Origin: Leucosporidium creatinivorum
Lineage: Eukaryota; Basidiomycota; Microbotryomycetes; Leucosporidiales; Leucosporidiaceae
Assembly (NCBI GenBank): GCA_001600635.1
Contig: BCKL01000001.1
Span: 89,550 to 153,549, forward strand
Direction of reading: 5' to 3'
Length of the DNA: 64,000 bases
Shown: in pieces, positions 1 through 12,190 of the stretch
Layout of the letters: every line of letters begins with the position of its first letter
Numbering within the stretch: position 1 is the stretch's first letter
Translations under genes and position numbers: made by a program
The notes under the pieces: generated by a model
Databases searched by the model: none
The model's input: the letters and a program-made list of their open reading frames with translations, nothing else
What the model was told of the DNA's origin: nothing

Positions 1-1275
1 CGTTGGTCGTCATTGTGAGCTCGAGATGAAGCAAGAGGGAGTCAGAGGTCGCTCGCTTCGCACGGCTCCTCATCTCTCGCCCGAATTGCTCGCTCCTCTG
101 CTCGTTTCGCGGCTGCTTGAGGACCGCTATCAGCTAGGTAGGGCTTTATACACTGCTCTCGGCGTCTGCTGCTCGCCTGTACCTCGTCAAGACCTGGCTG
201 GAGTGGGCGCCTGAGATCTCGATCTGTAGACGTTCGCCGAGCAGCAAGTGCAGAGCCGAGGCCTGCGAACAACGTGCAAGGCTGTTTGGGCCCCATCAGC
301 ACGTCAGAGCTGCATGCCTTGCTAGCGTGTGGAAGCTTCCTACGAGGCGCGAAGGAGGCTGCCTGAGCTTGACAAGCGCGTTTGTAGCTCCCTGCTGCCA
401 CGCCGAAGCTCGAGCGTGATTCTCTCCGCCGATACAGATCTGCAGAACTCCCTTGCTGCACGAGATGCACGAGACAGCTGTTATCCCCATTCGGCGCAGG
501 TTCAAGGACTTCGCTGAACACCTCTATCCCCACCTTCCCCTCTCGCTTGTTTCTGCAGGCAGACAGAAGCGGGAGTGCACGCGCCAGCGTCAAACTCCCC
601 TGCTCGGCGCTGATCTTGCTAGTCAATGTCTCAGCGCAGAGAACAGATCACCCGTTTTTCGGGAGCGGCTGCGCTTCATCTCCCTTCATTCGCTTCATCA
701 ACCCAAGCTCGGTCGAAGAAAGGTGGCTCGTTGAACGGCTCAACTACTTCGCCTGCAGCTTCTAGTACACCCCGCTCTGCTCGCTGCAGCTGTGGCAAAG
801 AGCGAGGCGTCCGGCGACGGCAATGGGCGATGTTACAGCTCCGATTGTCGAGTGCTAGCGTCTAGCTCTGTAGTCCAAGTGCGCAGGACCGAGGTCAAGC
901 AGAGCCAGCGGGGTTTATTCGAGCTCTCGTTGACCTCCCACGACCTGGGTGCAGCTACGAAAGAGGCGCTCTCGCAGCCAGCGCCGAGGGGGAACCTCCT
1001 CGTCGGGACCGGCTCGCTTCGGCTCCTTGCCTCATGCATCATGCTTCAACATGGAACTTGTTTCCAGAACGCTATCTACTGTTCCAGGCGAGAAATTGAA
1101 CTTGGCCAGCAGCTCCAGGAACGCCGAATTCGGCAAGGAGGGCTCGTACCCACTTTCGCTGGCCTCGACGGGCTTTCCCACATCTCGCTTCTTTCAGCCT
1201 CCTCCTCTGTCTTCTTCCTACCACCACACTCTTCTCGCTACCTCTATCTTCTTCGTCGCTCCTTTGTTTGCAGCC
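1..1275. other. intergenic, upstream of RAX1-like gene
   Basis: I see no supportable gene here. The open frames are short, unsupported by splice sites and overlap each other. The last 100 bases before the next start codon are pyrimidine-rich, as expected for a fungal promoter and 5' leader. The TCGGCG-type hexamer discussed in the findings recurs. Confidence 0.5.
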
Positions 1276-3031
1276 ATGTCGACTCTCGCTCCTCCTCAGC
1301 AGCCCCAGAAGCTTCGCAAGATCCAGCCTCAGCCTGCTGGTCTGCGTCCCAAGAAGGGCCACCCTTTCCCCGTGTGGAACCTCATCAAGGTGCCCATTCG
1401 TGTCCTTAGCCCTCCCAAGGCTACTGGCATGGTCGGCTCGGTCAGGTCGTTCAAGTCGACCCCCTTGACCGACGTTCGCCTCGCCGACGTTATCGCCAAC
1501 AAGCACTTGTCGCCACTTTCGCTCAAGGACTTCGAGGTGAGTTGCATGCTTTCACTCCCTCTGCTTCCTCTTTCCTTCCTTCCGTCTCCCACGCCATGGC
1601 CGTCGCTGCCTCCTGCTTTTCATTGAGCGCTTAATTAACCAGCTTCTCCTTCATCTCGCGCGTGCGCAGGGCTACCTCGTCTTCAGGGAGTACTCGGCAG
1701 AGTCGCTCTACTTCATTCTCTGGCTCAACGAGTACGAGAAGGAGTACACCGCCTGGGCCAACGACCCTTCCGTCGAGCACCCCGCTCAAGCTAGCAACGC
1801 CAACACGGACCCTACCGCCTACCGCACCACCTCCCACTTGCCCGACTACCTCAGCGAGTCGCTCCGTCGTGGCCTCGACGTCTTCTTCACCCCCGATGGA
1901 CCGCTCGAGCTCAACCTCCCCCACACTACCCGCGACAAGGTCCTGGTCGAGGCTGGAAACTCGGGAAACCCCACCGACTTCGCCGAGGCTCGCGACATCA
2001 TCGAGCACTCGCTCAACCGTAGCCTCGCTACCCACGCCAAGTCGTGCACCGCCAACGCTGGACCTCGCCGCCTCGTCTTCTGCTTCTGCCTTGGACTTTC
2101 GGTCTTCTGCCTCGGCTTGATCCCCATGCTCGTCGGCATCATGTGAGTGCTTGTCGCTTTGGGTTGAGATATAGGGCGGTCTAAAGCTGACTCGCCTTTA
2201 CCCCTTCAGTGGTGGCTACGCTCGTGGTGTTCGCGCCGCTGGTCTCTTCTTCATCTGGTTCGGAACTGCTGTCATGGCTATGGCCATCCAGAGGATCTGT
2301 GGTGTCATCTGGCTTCTGTGAGTATTGTCTCTTGCTACTAGGATGGCTAGCAGCGTTCTCGGAAGCGGCAGAGGGGCTGGAGCGCGCCGCCGGACCTTCG
2401 CCGAGCAGTCAATGATTTTCGCCGAGCAGTCGATTTTCGCTGAGCAGCTCGCTGACCTTGCTCGCTATCTCCTCCCACAGCGGCGAGGACCGTCAGCTTC
2501 TTCCCTGGGAGCTCGCCTCGCCTCAAGTCACCTCCGGTACCATTGTCCCCATGAACTGCCCCTCGACCCCCTCCTCGTCTTCCTGGGATGAGGAGTCGAC
2601 CTATGGAGACGACAAGTCGCCCGCTTCCTCGTACCGCACTCAGAACTCGGCCAACCCCTACCCCTGGGAGAAGCAGGAGGCCGCCCTCGAGGGCGAGGGC
2701 TCCGTCGCCGTCGACATTCCCACCTCGCGCCCTCCTTCCTACATCTCCAAGAAGTCCGACACTCGCTCCCTCGTTCCCTCTTCTGCTGTGAGTTACATTT
2801 CATGCTTTTCTGTACCTTCTCAGCGGGCCCTCTCTCTTTCTCGAGCAGTCTTGCTGACCCTCGCCTTCTCGCTCGCCTTCGCAGCCCGTCTGGGGATCTT
2901 GCACCTCGGTCTTCAGCCCTGACGTAGCTCGTTACCAGTGGAGGGCCGCCATCTTCGCTTTCCTGTGGGGTGTCGGTGCTCTCTGTACTGTGGGCGCAGT
3001 GCTGATGGCAGTTCCTCCCCGTCGCCGCTAG
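1276..3031 (+). CDS. RAX1: RGS-like domain membrane protein, RAX1-like
   Basis: Five exons: 1276-1536, 1670-2142, 2210-2317, 2481-2787 and 2885-3031, giving 431 aa, close to the length of yeast Rax1. An RGS-like fold spans about residues 60-220; the segments LKDFEGYLVFREYS and LYFILWLNEYEKEY are typical of RGS helices. Three hydrophobic segments follow: one ending exon 2 (FCFCLGLSVFCLGLIPML), one in exon 3 (AAGLFFIWFGTAVMAMAI) and one near the C-terminus (FAFLWGVGALCTVGAVLMAV). In yeast Rax1 is a plasma-membrane protein that marks bud sites with Rax2. The architecture is seen directly; a bud-site or polarity role here is inferred. It could instead be another fungal RGS-TM protein. The start is the first ATG in frame, after a pyrimidine-rich leader. 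Confidence 0.7.
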
Positions 3032-3883
3032 TTTCGTTTCTTGGCCTCTTCCGCGCTATGGTCTCACTTTAATAGGATTGTATCAGCATCTAGGGCTATT
3101 TGTAGGGCATCTCATCAGTCTATAGCTCGTTGCGAGATGAGAGGTGGTCTGGGTCGTGTTCGACGTGAGATCCCGAGCCGAGACGGTTCGGCCGAAGCGA
3201 AGCTGCTAATGACGGCCTGCAGCTCGTAGAGCGAGAGTCGGCCAGCAAGATAGAGCAACTCAAGAAACCCGAGTGACTTTTCGACGGGCAAACGAGACGG
3301 AGGCAGCCTTCTCGGAAAGGGAGGTGAGGGAGACGCCGAGCCGCCGAGCCCGAGTTGAACCGAGAGGAGCGAGAAAATTGAGCTTTGAGCTGGGTTCAGC
3401 AGCTTTGCGGGACCAGTAGAAGCACAGAACTACCGCCGAGACTGGGTACTCAGCGACAACTCGTCGTCGCTAGCGGCGAGTCGGTCGACCCGACCCGACT
3501 CGACTCGACTTCACCGAGGTAAACTGGCGCGCGGTTGGTCGAGCTCGACTGAGTCGTCGAGGAGACTCGTTGGTACATCAAGCAAAATGACAGACTCGTT
3601 GAAAGACGTTTGACGATCGCAGACTGCGCTCGGCGCCCTCGATAAGCAGCAATTTCGCTCTCTCAGGTCTTCGCCCAAAGTTCGCGCCATCTCAAGTCGA
3701 GGAGGGGAAGGAGTAAGGTGCAAGCGAGACGACATATCTAACGCGATGGTATAGTTGGGAGCAAGAGGTCGAAGGGGAATGATGGTACATGATGGAGGGA
3801 GAAGGAGAAAGAGCAAGAAACGGGGGACTATCACACGAGCTCATCAGGAAGCCTCGCCGCCCTTACGACAACTCCGACGAGTC
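3032..3883. other. convergent intergenic region
   Basis: This lies between two genes that end towards each other. No coding sequence is supported. It holds a short CGACC/CGACT tandem run around 3486-3511 and otherwise nothing recognisable. Confidence 0.5.
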
Positions 3884-5033
3884 CTAGATGCAGATGTTCT
3901 CGGGCAAGATGCCGACGGTAGCTCCACTACGGTAAGAAGCGCATTAGCTTTGATCCTCGCACAGGAAAGGGAAACGAGAGCGCCGAGCTCACCGAGCAGG
4001 TCCGCTGCCGAGGGGCACGATGATCTTGGCGAGAATGTCGTTGGCATCCTTCTTGCGAGCGACCCAGCTGACCTCAGCGAACGCCCAGCCGAGCTTCCTA
4101 TCCCACTGACGGTCGAGCGCTTCGTCTTCGGCGAGCTCGGCGGACGAGCGCTGACCGTTGTCCTTGACTTGCTGCTTCTCGTCGGCGTCGGTGATGAAGT
4201 CAAGCTGCTTGAGAAGGGTGTGGACCTTGTAGCCCGTCCTGTGAAAGAGAAGATGAGGTCAGCTTGCGCCCTCTCCAGTCGGCCGAACTCAGGCTCGGAG
4301 TCGCACCTAGTCCACGCGGGCGACTCCAAGCGAATGTTGCCTGTAGGGGAGCAGAATCGAGGTCAGCAGCTGTATTAGAGGAGCTTGAGTTATAGGCTCA
4401 CCATGAAGGAGTCCATCAAAGTTCAAGTCGTCGCTCGAGACGAGGGTCCAGTTGAGTCCCCTCTTCTTGAACTCGGCGGTAGCGTAATCCATGAATTTGG
4501 CGGTTGAGTTGATCTTCTTCTCCTTCATCGCATCGTTGAGGAGTCCTTGGAGCTGCTCGTGAGTGTAGAGGACCTTGGTGAACTGTGGGTGCGAAAGAGA
4601 GCTCGGTCAGCAACTGCTCGGCGAAGCTCAGGCTCATCTCCAGTAGCTACCTCGGTGTATCGGTTGTTCTCTCCATAGACGAGCTTGGTGTTCTTGCACT
4701 CCGCGACGAGCTTCTGCTTGAGGTGGTCGAGCTTCTTCCAGTCGACGGGTGCGACCAGCGGCTCGACGGCCTCGTAGCTTCCATGCTTCTCGAGCAGCTT
4801 CATCAGCTCGCGCGTGTTTTGAGGGCACTTCATCAGGTCTATCAGACGACAGCCGTTAGCTCTATGAACGAGCCAACTGCAAGGGCTTTCTCCCCTCGCC
4901 GAGCAGACTCACCTTTTTGCCCAGCGTAGCGGTCGGTGTTGAAGTGGTGCTGCATCTTAGGGTCGTCAGGGTCGATCCCATCCCTCTTTGTAGGCTTGCG
5001 GTCACGCTTGGAGGAACGAAGAGGTGTCGACAT
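3884..5033 (-). CDS. hypothetical protein, 270 aa
   Basis: Six exons on the minus strand: 4913-5033, 4651-4838, 4402-4582, 4307-4340, 3993-4238 and 3884-3926, summing to 270 codons. I do not recognise the family. The N-terminus is basic (MSTPLRSSKRDRKPTKRDG), suggesting nuclear or nucleic-acid contact. The middle is helical and charged (CPQNTRELMKLLEKHGSYEA, then KKINSTAKFMDYATAEFKKR). There is no signal peptide or membrane segment. It shares a 309-base divergent promoter with the large gene to its right. The donor after 4651 is GTAGCT, slightly unusual, but the phase and sequence continuity across the junction support it. Confidence 0.75.
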
Positions 5034-5342
5034 GGCGATTTGAGCGAGCAGTGAGCGGTAGAAGGGAGAGAAGCGAGGTGCGACGCTGACAGAGGGACCA
5101 GCTCTTTCGCTTTGACCAGCTTCGGAGATTCCGACTTAGCTCACTACAAATCGACGCCGAGCTCAGCAGCAAGCCAGCCCATCCTGATCTGTAAGCTATC
5201 ACTCTGCACTTGTCTCCTTCGCTCGGTCGGTCGGCAGATCCCCTCGAAAGAAGCGAGCGGCTCTGGCTTTTTCCTTTCTCGCTTGCAACGAGCTCATTTG
5301 ACAGAGCTGTAGCTGACTATATCCTGTGTGTTATTGCAGAGG
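5034..5342. promoter_or_regulatory. divergent promoter region
   Basis: This is the only sequence between two genes read in opposite directions (starts at 5033 and 5343). It contains GAGCTGTAGC near 5309, a motif repeated upstream of other genes in the window. A GTAAGC donor near 5191 and a TTGCAG acceptor near 5336 could mark a 5'-UTR intron of the rightward gene. Confidence 0.4.
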
Positions 5343-8300
5343 ATGGGCCTCCATGTTGTACCTCCCGTCAAGGACGCCGCCGCCGCTTCTCGTTCTCACC
5401 TCCAGCAAAAGCCGACCACTCCGCCGGATGAAGTCAAGCCCATCATCGTGGATCAGTCCTACCTTGGCTACATGTACCAGCGAGTAGCCTCTCCCCCTGG
5501 AGTACCGCGCTCCAGCGCTAACCGCGTCCTTCTCCAGCCATGTCGCATCGCATGTCGGCGCTACGAAAGCAGCAGCGATGGGCCTCGCCAACTACCTCGG
5601 TCTACTCAACAGCAACCCCGTCACCGCTGTACTCGACTGCTCCGAGTCTCTCAACAAGGGAGGCAAGCCCGATCGAGCCTGGCGCAAAGGCGAGGGCGGG
5701 GTGCCCATCACCGAGATTGCTCGAGAGGGGGAGAGGCTGAAGAAGGTGCGAGTTTCGGAGGAGAAGGAGAAGAGTAAGAAGGGGAAGGGAAAGAAGAAGC
5801 GAAAGGCGGCTGAGGAGGACGGTGGGGAGGAGCAGGATGAGGAGCAAGACGAGCCCGCGCAGCCGAAGCTCGGCGCCGAGGTCGAGGGCAGGTCGAGGGC
5901 GACTGCTGTGCGGGAGATGTGTGCTTCAGGCGATCCGGGGCAGATCGTGCAGGGGTGGATGAAGGCTGTCGATTTGGAGGAAGAAGAGGAGCGATTCCTG
6001 CTCGACGGCAAGGACGCGCAAGGACGACCTCAGCCCTTTCCCTCTCACCCTCTCCCTCCTCCCTCTGCACAAGAGTATGAGACCACCTGGAGCCTTTTCA
6101 ACAATGCGCTCGCCTACCTCTCCCTTACTACTCCCCATCTCACCTTCCTTCGCGCTCCCGGACAGGCGGACGGCGTAATCGGCACCCTCGCCGACCTCGT
6201 TCAGCTCCCTACCTCGTCTGCTCCCGCCCCTTCAACTACATCCTCTTCTCCCTCACCCCAAGCCTCCATCCCCTCCTCCTCTCCCTCCCTCGAACCCCTC
6301 GACGACCCAACGCCCTCGCTCGAGGAGCCCAAAGCCGCAGAATCGCTCTTCGAACCCTCCGACTCGAACCTCTCGGAACCAGCTGCTACTCCTGCGGCGC
6401 CAGACGACCAGCCTGAAGCCGAGCTCATCGATGTGCTCGGCCTACCGCCCCTCGAGTTGATTCAGTGGATCATCGGCGACTGGACCTCGCTCGCTGAGAC
6501 CCTCGATCCCTCGCGGCCTGCCATCTTCGCCAACGCCCTCGCCGCCGAGCTCGCTTATGGGACGCTAAGGAAGGAGCGAGGACATGAGCTGAGCGAGGAG
6601 GAGCTAGTCAATTCGCCCGAGGGGCAGGAGCTTCTCGCGGTTCGGCGCTTGGAGCACGAGTTGGTGCAGCGGGCTAGCGAGGCGGCTGAGCGCCTCGAGC
6701 TCTTGCGCGAGTTTGAGAAGCAGCAGCGGCCGCTCCTCATCCCTCGCCAGTCCCTCCGCGCCGTCAGAGCCGTCGTCCTCGGCACCGACCGCGATCTCCT
6801 CTCGAGCATCACCGACATCCTCCTCGCCGACAAGCCGACCTTCCTCCCTCAGCAGACTCAGCACTTCAAGACCCAGCACTCCAACATCTTCCGGTCCACT
6901 CTCGTCAACTCGCTGCTCGCCTACGCCGACCTCCTCGCCGAACATTCCTTCCCTTCGGCCATCTACGCTCTCGTACTCTCCTTCATCTCGGACAACATCA
7001 GTGATGGTCCTTGTGAGGGCTTGGGTCCAACGGGCCAGGTCAAGTCGTTGATGGAGGCCTACGCCGAGGCGGTGGAGGAAGATACTCGGTCGCTGAGCGA
7101 GATTGTCGAGATGATGCTCGGCAAGAAGTTGGATGAAGCGAGTGAGGTCTGGGACGAGATTGCTGAGGAGTATAAGAATGTGATGGGGCACGTTGGAGGG
7201 GATAGTAGGAAGAGGGGTAGGGATTGGGAAGAGGACTTACGCCAGGCCGCCATTCGCGTCGCCAACCGTCGCCGAAAAGGACGTCTTCACCAAGCCGTCA
7301 CCTCCTTCTTCCAAGTCACCATCGCCAACCTCCTTGAATCCTCCAATCTCGACATTCGCTCCAATCTTCGCCACTTTTGCCACCTCCCCACAGAGGACTC
7401 GCCCGCCGAACCTCAAACCCCCTTCTACGAGTACAGCGCCAATATGCCCGACGAGGAGGCCGCTGCCGTCATCGTCGCTCTCGGTCGGCTCATCGCGTCG
7501 GAGAGGCTTCGTGGGACACCCGTCGACGAGGTCAAGATCGACGGTCTCGCGGTCGAGGAGCTCGCCTCGGTCGAAGCCATCCTCGCCGCTACTCCTTCTC
7601 GCCGCCAACTCATCATCCATGCCCTCTATCACGCGGTCCGCGCCATTCCTCGAGACTACCCCCGCCCTCTCCTCGACCCCATTCGCGACTTCTCCGCCCA
7701 CGCCCACCTCGCTCGCCTCGGCCTCCTTCCTCCTGCCTCCCCGAACGAGCCCATCTCGCTCCGCCTCCAAGCCCTTCACCAGGTCCTCGACCTCGCCGGA
7801 AAGATGCCCAAGGGTACGAGGCCCTGGAACCCGTGGGAGTACGAGTCGTCGAAAGGGAAAGCTGTCGACGACTCGACCGCGTTCTTCGGCGACGACTCGA
7901 CGATGGGGACGGAGACCCTTGCCGATGAGGAGGAGAAAAAGCAGGCGAGGCAGAAGCAATCCGATTTCGCGCGAGATCACCACATTCATCTAAGGGGCCT
8001 TCTCGCGGAGGGAGGGAGGCAGGACTTTGTGGAAGAGACGATGGAGCGACTGGCCGCGCAACCGACGTTCACCAGGCTCGAGATCAAGGCTGGGACGCTG
8101 CAGGCAGCTTGGGAGGAGCAGTACAGCATGTCGACGAGTACGGGAGACGCTACCTTGCAGGAGTTGCCGAGTTTGATCCAGGAGATGAGGTTCGAGGAGG
8201 ATGGCGTTCTGTTGCAGGTCACGGATAGGACCCGCCGCTTCGAGATCAGGCAGGTGAGTCGATTTGTTCGTTACCATCGAGATTCTCGAGCTGACTACAA

Positions 8301-9422
8301 TTGTCGCAGTTCCTCCACTCGTTCGGCGTCTCCGACTACTGCTACGACGACGGCCTCGCCTACAGCAGAAAGCGTGACAAGCTCACCGGCGCTATCGACA
8401 GCGGCATCATCAGCAACACCTACCCTCTCTCCCACAATGTCGGCCTCATCGCCCTGTCCCTTGCCTTCAGGCTGCCAATCGCCGAGCAGGTCAAGGCGGT
8501 CACTCGCGCACCCTCCGAGTTTGAGAAGCTCTCCAACACCTGGCTCATGCACCACAGTGGCCTTCGGACCTCCTCCAACCAAACCAGCACCTCATCATCC
8601 GGCGACCAAGTCCCACTCAGCGCCTCCTCCACCTTCGACCCACTCGGCGCCGCCTCGCCCTCCTCCTTCTCTCCCTCTCAAAACCAAGTCAGCGCCTCCT
8701 CTTCAACTCCCAGCTACTTTGGCACCAGCTCACTCCCCTCCTCCTCCCGCGCTCAGATCGGCTCCGCTCCACCTTCAACGCCGTCGCGCTCCCCCGTCGC
8801 CTCGGCCGGCGCCTTCTCCTCCTTCGTCGAAGCCTCCAGTGCAGCACAGGTCTTCACCCAAGTCCTCCAGGGACTCGCGCTGGACGCTAAAGCAGCAGAG
8901 AAGAAGCAGATGGAACGGCTCGCCTTGCCGTGGCTCGGCCTGGAGTTCTCCACCCGCCAGGCGATCCGCGATCTCGGCGCCGTCATCAACTCGTACAAGC
9001 GCGAGCAGTTCCCTTTCAAGGGTCAAGACCTACCCGCCGCTCTCCAGATCCTCGAGGCGTCGACGGATCAAGCGCTTCGGGAGGGGTTCGCTCTTCTCGT
9101 CTTCCTCTTCTCCCGCGCTCAAGAAGGACTCAGCTCGCCCGCCAACCTCCCCATCACCACCACCACCTCCCTCCACTCCGCCATCACCACCAAGCTCTTC
9201 GCCGCCAACAATAGGGGAGCGGGAGGCGATCGCAAGGGCGCCGAGGATTGGATCGCGACGAACAAGTGGCTGGCTTATTGGCTGAGGGGAGCTCTTGGGG
9301 CGCTCAAGGGGTTCCACTGCTCGGAGCAGAAGATGCCCACGACGAGGGGGTGGTTGGTTTTGGTGGCCTTATGCCAGGGAGTGGGCTTAGTTTCGGAGGG
9401 AGCGTGGCCACCGAGGGTTTGA
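5343..9422 (+). CDS. hypothetical large protein, 1319 aa
   Basis: Three exons: 5343-5473, 5538-8253 and 8310-9422, totalling 1319 codons. Family not recognised. After a short conserved-looking N-terminus (GYIHVASHVGATKAAAMGLA across the first junction) comes a Lys/Glu-rich basic patch (KEKSKKGKGKKKRKAAEED) that could be a nuclear localisation signal, then a Ser/Pro-rich linker near residues 250-310. Mostly helical, charged sequence follows to about residue 950, then a Ser/Thr/Pro-rich segment and a helical C-terminus. No membrane segment or catalytic motif is evident. The first exon is inferred from a 64-base intron with a CTAAC branch site; the conservative alternative start is the ATG at 5578. 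Long helical blocks suggest a scaffold, but that is a guess. Confidence 0.7.
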
Positions 9423-9880
9423 GAAGAGGAGGGACTCCCATTTGCTTGCTTTAGCGTCTCCCACCTAGTCATCTCAGCTAGTCAATGGATCTGTAACATT
9501 AGAAACCACTCCACGCTAGAGCTTGATGCAGCTCGATGCACCAAGTGCCCAGAAGCTGGCGAGCGAACTTCGGCGCTGGGAGATGCCGATCAGGCGCCGT
9601 TCATCGATACAGGCCAATCTTGCTGCAGCTTCTTCTCGCCTCTCACAGAACATCTCATAGTACAGACTGATTGAGCAGCTCAACTTAAAGCCCCGCTTGA
9701 CCCACTCTTCTCTCTGCCTTGCAAATCTCGGCTCGGCGCTCTCTCGACCTCGCATTTCGATGGCTCGCTCGAGCGCGCCTGCCTCGCGCCTGTTCGCTCT
9801 CGGACGACTTGGTAGCATATGAGCGCGTTGCTGAAGTGCTATGCAGATACGACACAGCGTACCCAAAATTTTGGCCTGGC
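9423..9880. other. intergenic
   Basis: Downstream of the large gene. No reading frame here has splice support. It may include the 3' part of the broken minus-strand gene to the right. Confidence 0.35.
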
Positions 9881-10542
9881 ACATCCTTGCGCTCGCAGAG
9901 CGCCGAGGGAGAAATGTGGCAGCGCTTCGAGGAGGGGGAGAGGATGGCGGACGGTAAAGAGGAGTGAGGGGGTTGTAGTCGGCGGAGTAGAGCGAGTTGG
10001 GAGGGGTGGTGATGGTGAAGATGGCGCACTGACGGCGAGGAGAGCACGGGTGAGGGAGGCGAGCGGGCAAAGTCGTCCGAATCTCGTCGGTCCAGCCCTG
10101 GGCGTCTTCTCCATCGACGTCGACATCCATCTCAACCATAGCGGGCGAGGATCTTCCATCTCGACCTCTTCGGGCGGTCATTGGCCGTCGCCTTGCGAAC
10201 GAAGGGCGCCGAGCTGCTGGATAAGCTCGCGATTGGGCCGCTTTGGAGGGGAGAGACGCTGCCAGCGGTAGTGGTGGTCGTCGTGCTGAAGACCTCGAGT
10301 GAGTGGAGGCGAGAGGGAGCGCGGAGAGGGCGTTGTGAGGCGACCGAGTCGGGGCATTGGCGTGGGAGAAGGGCGAGGAGCGGAGGTAGGCGAAGCTGGG
10401 CTAGGTTTGGAGATGGCGAGAAGAGAGACGGCTGGTCGAGTGAAGGACCTGTGGAATGAGGCAAGAGTGAGGAGCTGATCCCGGTCGACTGGGTACAGCG
10501 CGACTTACCCTTGGCCGTAGCGTGATCCGAGAAACCGCTCAT
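9880..10542 (-). pseudogene. probable broken or unresolved protein gene
   Basis: Two protein-like stretches on the minus strand lie in different frames. The 5' part begins MSGFSDHATAKG, has a clean GTAAGT...CACAG intron (about 10450-10510) and runs to a stop near 10132. The 3' part, from about 10180 down to 9900, reads WTDEIRTTLPARLPHPC and NSLYSADYNPLTPLYRPPS, which looks like a genuine conserved segment. I found no GT-AG pair that joins the two frames. Either a frameshift has broken the gene, or the sequence has an error, or an intron was missed. I do not recognise the family. Confidence 0.35.
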
Positions 10543-11383
10543 ATCGCCTCGGAACCTCGCAGCTGCCCTCGCGACCTGTTACACTACACAGCTCCGACAC
10601 TGCCAACAGCTGCCTCGGTCCAAACAGCGTCACGATCTCTCCTGGAGCTGGCTAAGGAGCGGCTCATGAGATCCTGCTTCGAGCGAGAGAGAGCGATGCC
10701 GAAGAGAAGAGCAAGGGGGAGCAGGGGCGTGAAATGTCGATAGGGTTGATGACTGCAAGGTGTAGGACAGCAGGGTCAGCTAGCAGCTCTTAGGCGGCTC
10801 TCTAGGCCAACTGCCGTCAGCGGAGCGCGTTTTCGTCGCTGAGAAGGGCTACAGATGGCAGTCCAGAGGCCTGCAACGTACCGTTTGCTGGGATAGCGGC
10901 TCCTGCTGCTACGTGGCGCCTCGGAAGGTGTCCTGTGCCCTGCTGCATCGCTTTCTCTGTCCACGCTGAATGAGCGTCCAGGCTGTAGGCTGCTGAGGGT
11001 GCTCAAGCGGGAGCTGTAGGTTTGCAGCCTTTCATCGCTGTGTTGAGTAGGCGCTCCAGCGAGTTTGACGGTCGCGACGAGTAAGACGAGGTGAGCGGGG
11101 GAGGCAAAGAGAAGATCGAAGAGCAGGCTCCGCCGAGGGTGCAAGTCGGCTAGGGGCCAATTCGAAAAGCTGTAGCGAGATGCGTGCTTGGCTTTGAGCA
11201 TATTGCTACACAATCTCTATCTCTCCTCTTGCGCTTGCAGGCAGGTTTCCGCGAAACCGACGACCGAAACTCTCTCGTCGTTCGCACCGAAGCGCCTCTC
11301 TCCCTTCTTCGTCTTTCGGCCGCATTCTGCACCTCTTTGCAGCTTCAATCACTCGTCAGCTCTTTCCTGCTGCTCACGCGCTA
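10543..11383. other. intergenic
   Basis: No gene supported. GAGCTGTAG and AAGCTGTAGC motifs occur near 10999 and 11168. The open frames on both strands look like chance. Confidence 0.4.
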
Positions 11384-12124
11384 GGCAAGCCTACACCCGT
11401 CAACCTATCGACTGTTCGCCTGCTCGAGCTCTCACACAGCACCACCAGACTGGAGCAGGCCTGCTCTCCCTACAACGGCCGGCGCTCCGTCTTCCAGTAA
11501 CGAGCATTTTGTGCAGAGTACTTTCGGAAACAACAGGTGAGTGAGATCCAACAAAGTCGATGAGGGGTTGTGGAAGGGCTGCAGGGAGCAAGAAGGGGAG
11601 GACGAGGCTGGCACCGGGCTGTTGAGCTGCTGTGAGTGTAGCAGCTGACCTGCTCTGTAGCCCGACATCAATAGTCTCCGCCCTCCCGCGCCGTCGATCG
11701 ACCTCGCCACCTCCAGCCTCGAGGAGCTCATCGCCGAGGTCTACCTCTTCCGACTCGTCCTTCCGCGCCTTCCTCTCGCCGACGCCGAACCTCCGGCTTC
11801 GGTCTTCCCCTCCTTCACCTTCACGCGTTTCCTTCGCCCTTCCGCCTCTCGATGAACACCACCACACCCTCGCGTACCTCCAGTCGGACTCGTACTCCGA
11901 CGAAGCCATTCGCTTCGGCGCCGGCGGCGGTGCCAAAGCTGTCCAACTCCAAGGGCAGACGGATCAAGCCCAAGGCAGCGAGCTATATCTCTACCGCGCA
12001 GGCCGACGGCGGTCTCCCCGTAAGCTCTCTTGCGGCTTTCTGTGTCCCCTCATTCGCCTCCGCCGAGTCTCCGACATCATAACAGAGTGCGCTCTCGAAG
12101 CAGGCTGTGGCTCAGAGCTCGTGA
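11384..12124 (+). CDS. Ser/Pro-rich protein gene, structure unresolved
   Basis: A multi-exon gene is suggested by a donor near 11536 (AACAACAG|GTGAGT) paired with an acceptor at 11660, and a donor at 12020 paired with the acceptor ending at 12085. The first reading frame is Ser/Arg/Pro-rich and includes FALPPLDEHHHTLAYLQSDS. The last part reads best in another frame (KLSNSKGRRIKPKAASYIST), splicing into SALSKQAVAQSS and a TGA at 12122-12124. The two frames disagree around 11930-11950 without an obvious intron, so a frameshift or sequence error is likely. The start is unknown. The product is unrecognised. Confidence 0.35.
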
Positions 12125-12190
12125 GAAGTCTATAATACATGATAGCTACTTCGAATGCTCACCTGTGGCTCAGAGCTCGTGAGAAGTCTA
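12105..12190. repeat. 28-base direct repeat, spacing 58
   Basis: The segment CTGTGGCTCAGAGCTCGTGA plus eight further bases is identical at 12105-12132 and 12163-12190. Similar ATGATAGC sequence follows each copy. Unresolved bases (N) lie just beyond, at 12197 and 12234, so this may be an assembly artefact rather than a biological duplication. The first copy contains the stop codon of the preceding gene. Confidence 0.85.

Noticed and set aside
42-626. 194-codon frame on the minus strand upstream of the RAX1-like gene
   Set aside because: Low-complexity composition, no splice support, overlapped by frames on the other strand; typical of chance in GC-rich DNA.
3486-3511. CGACC/CGACT run as a telomere-like or origin repeat
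   Set aside because: Too short, and it matches no known telomere unit; a simple microsatellite.
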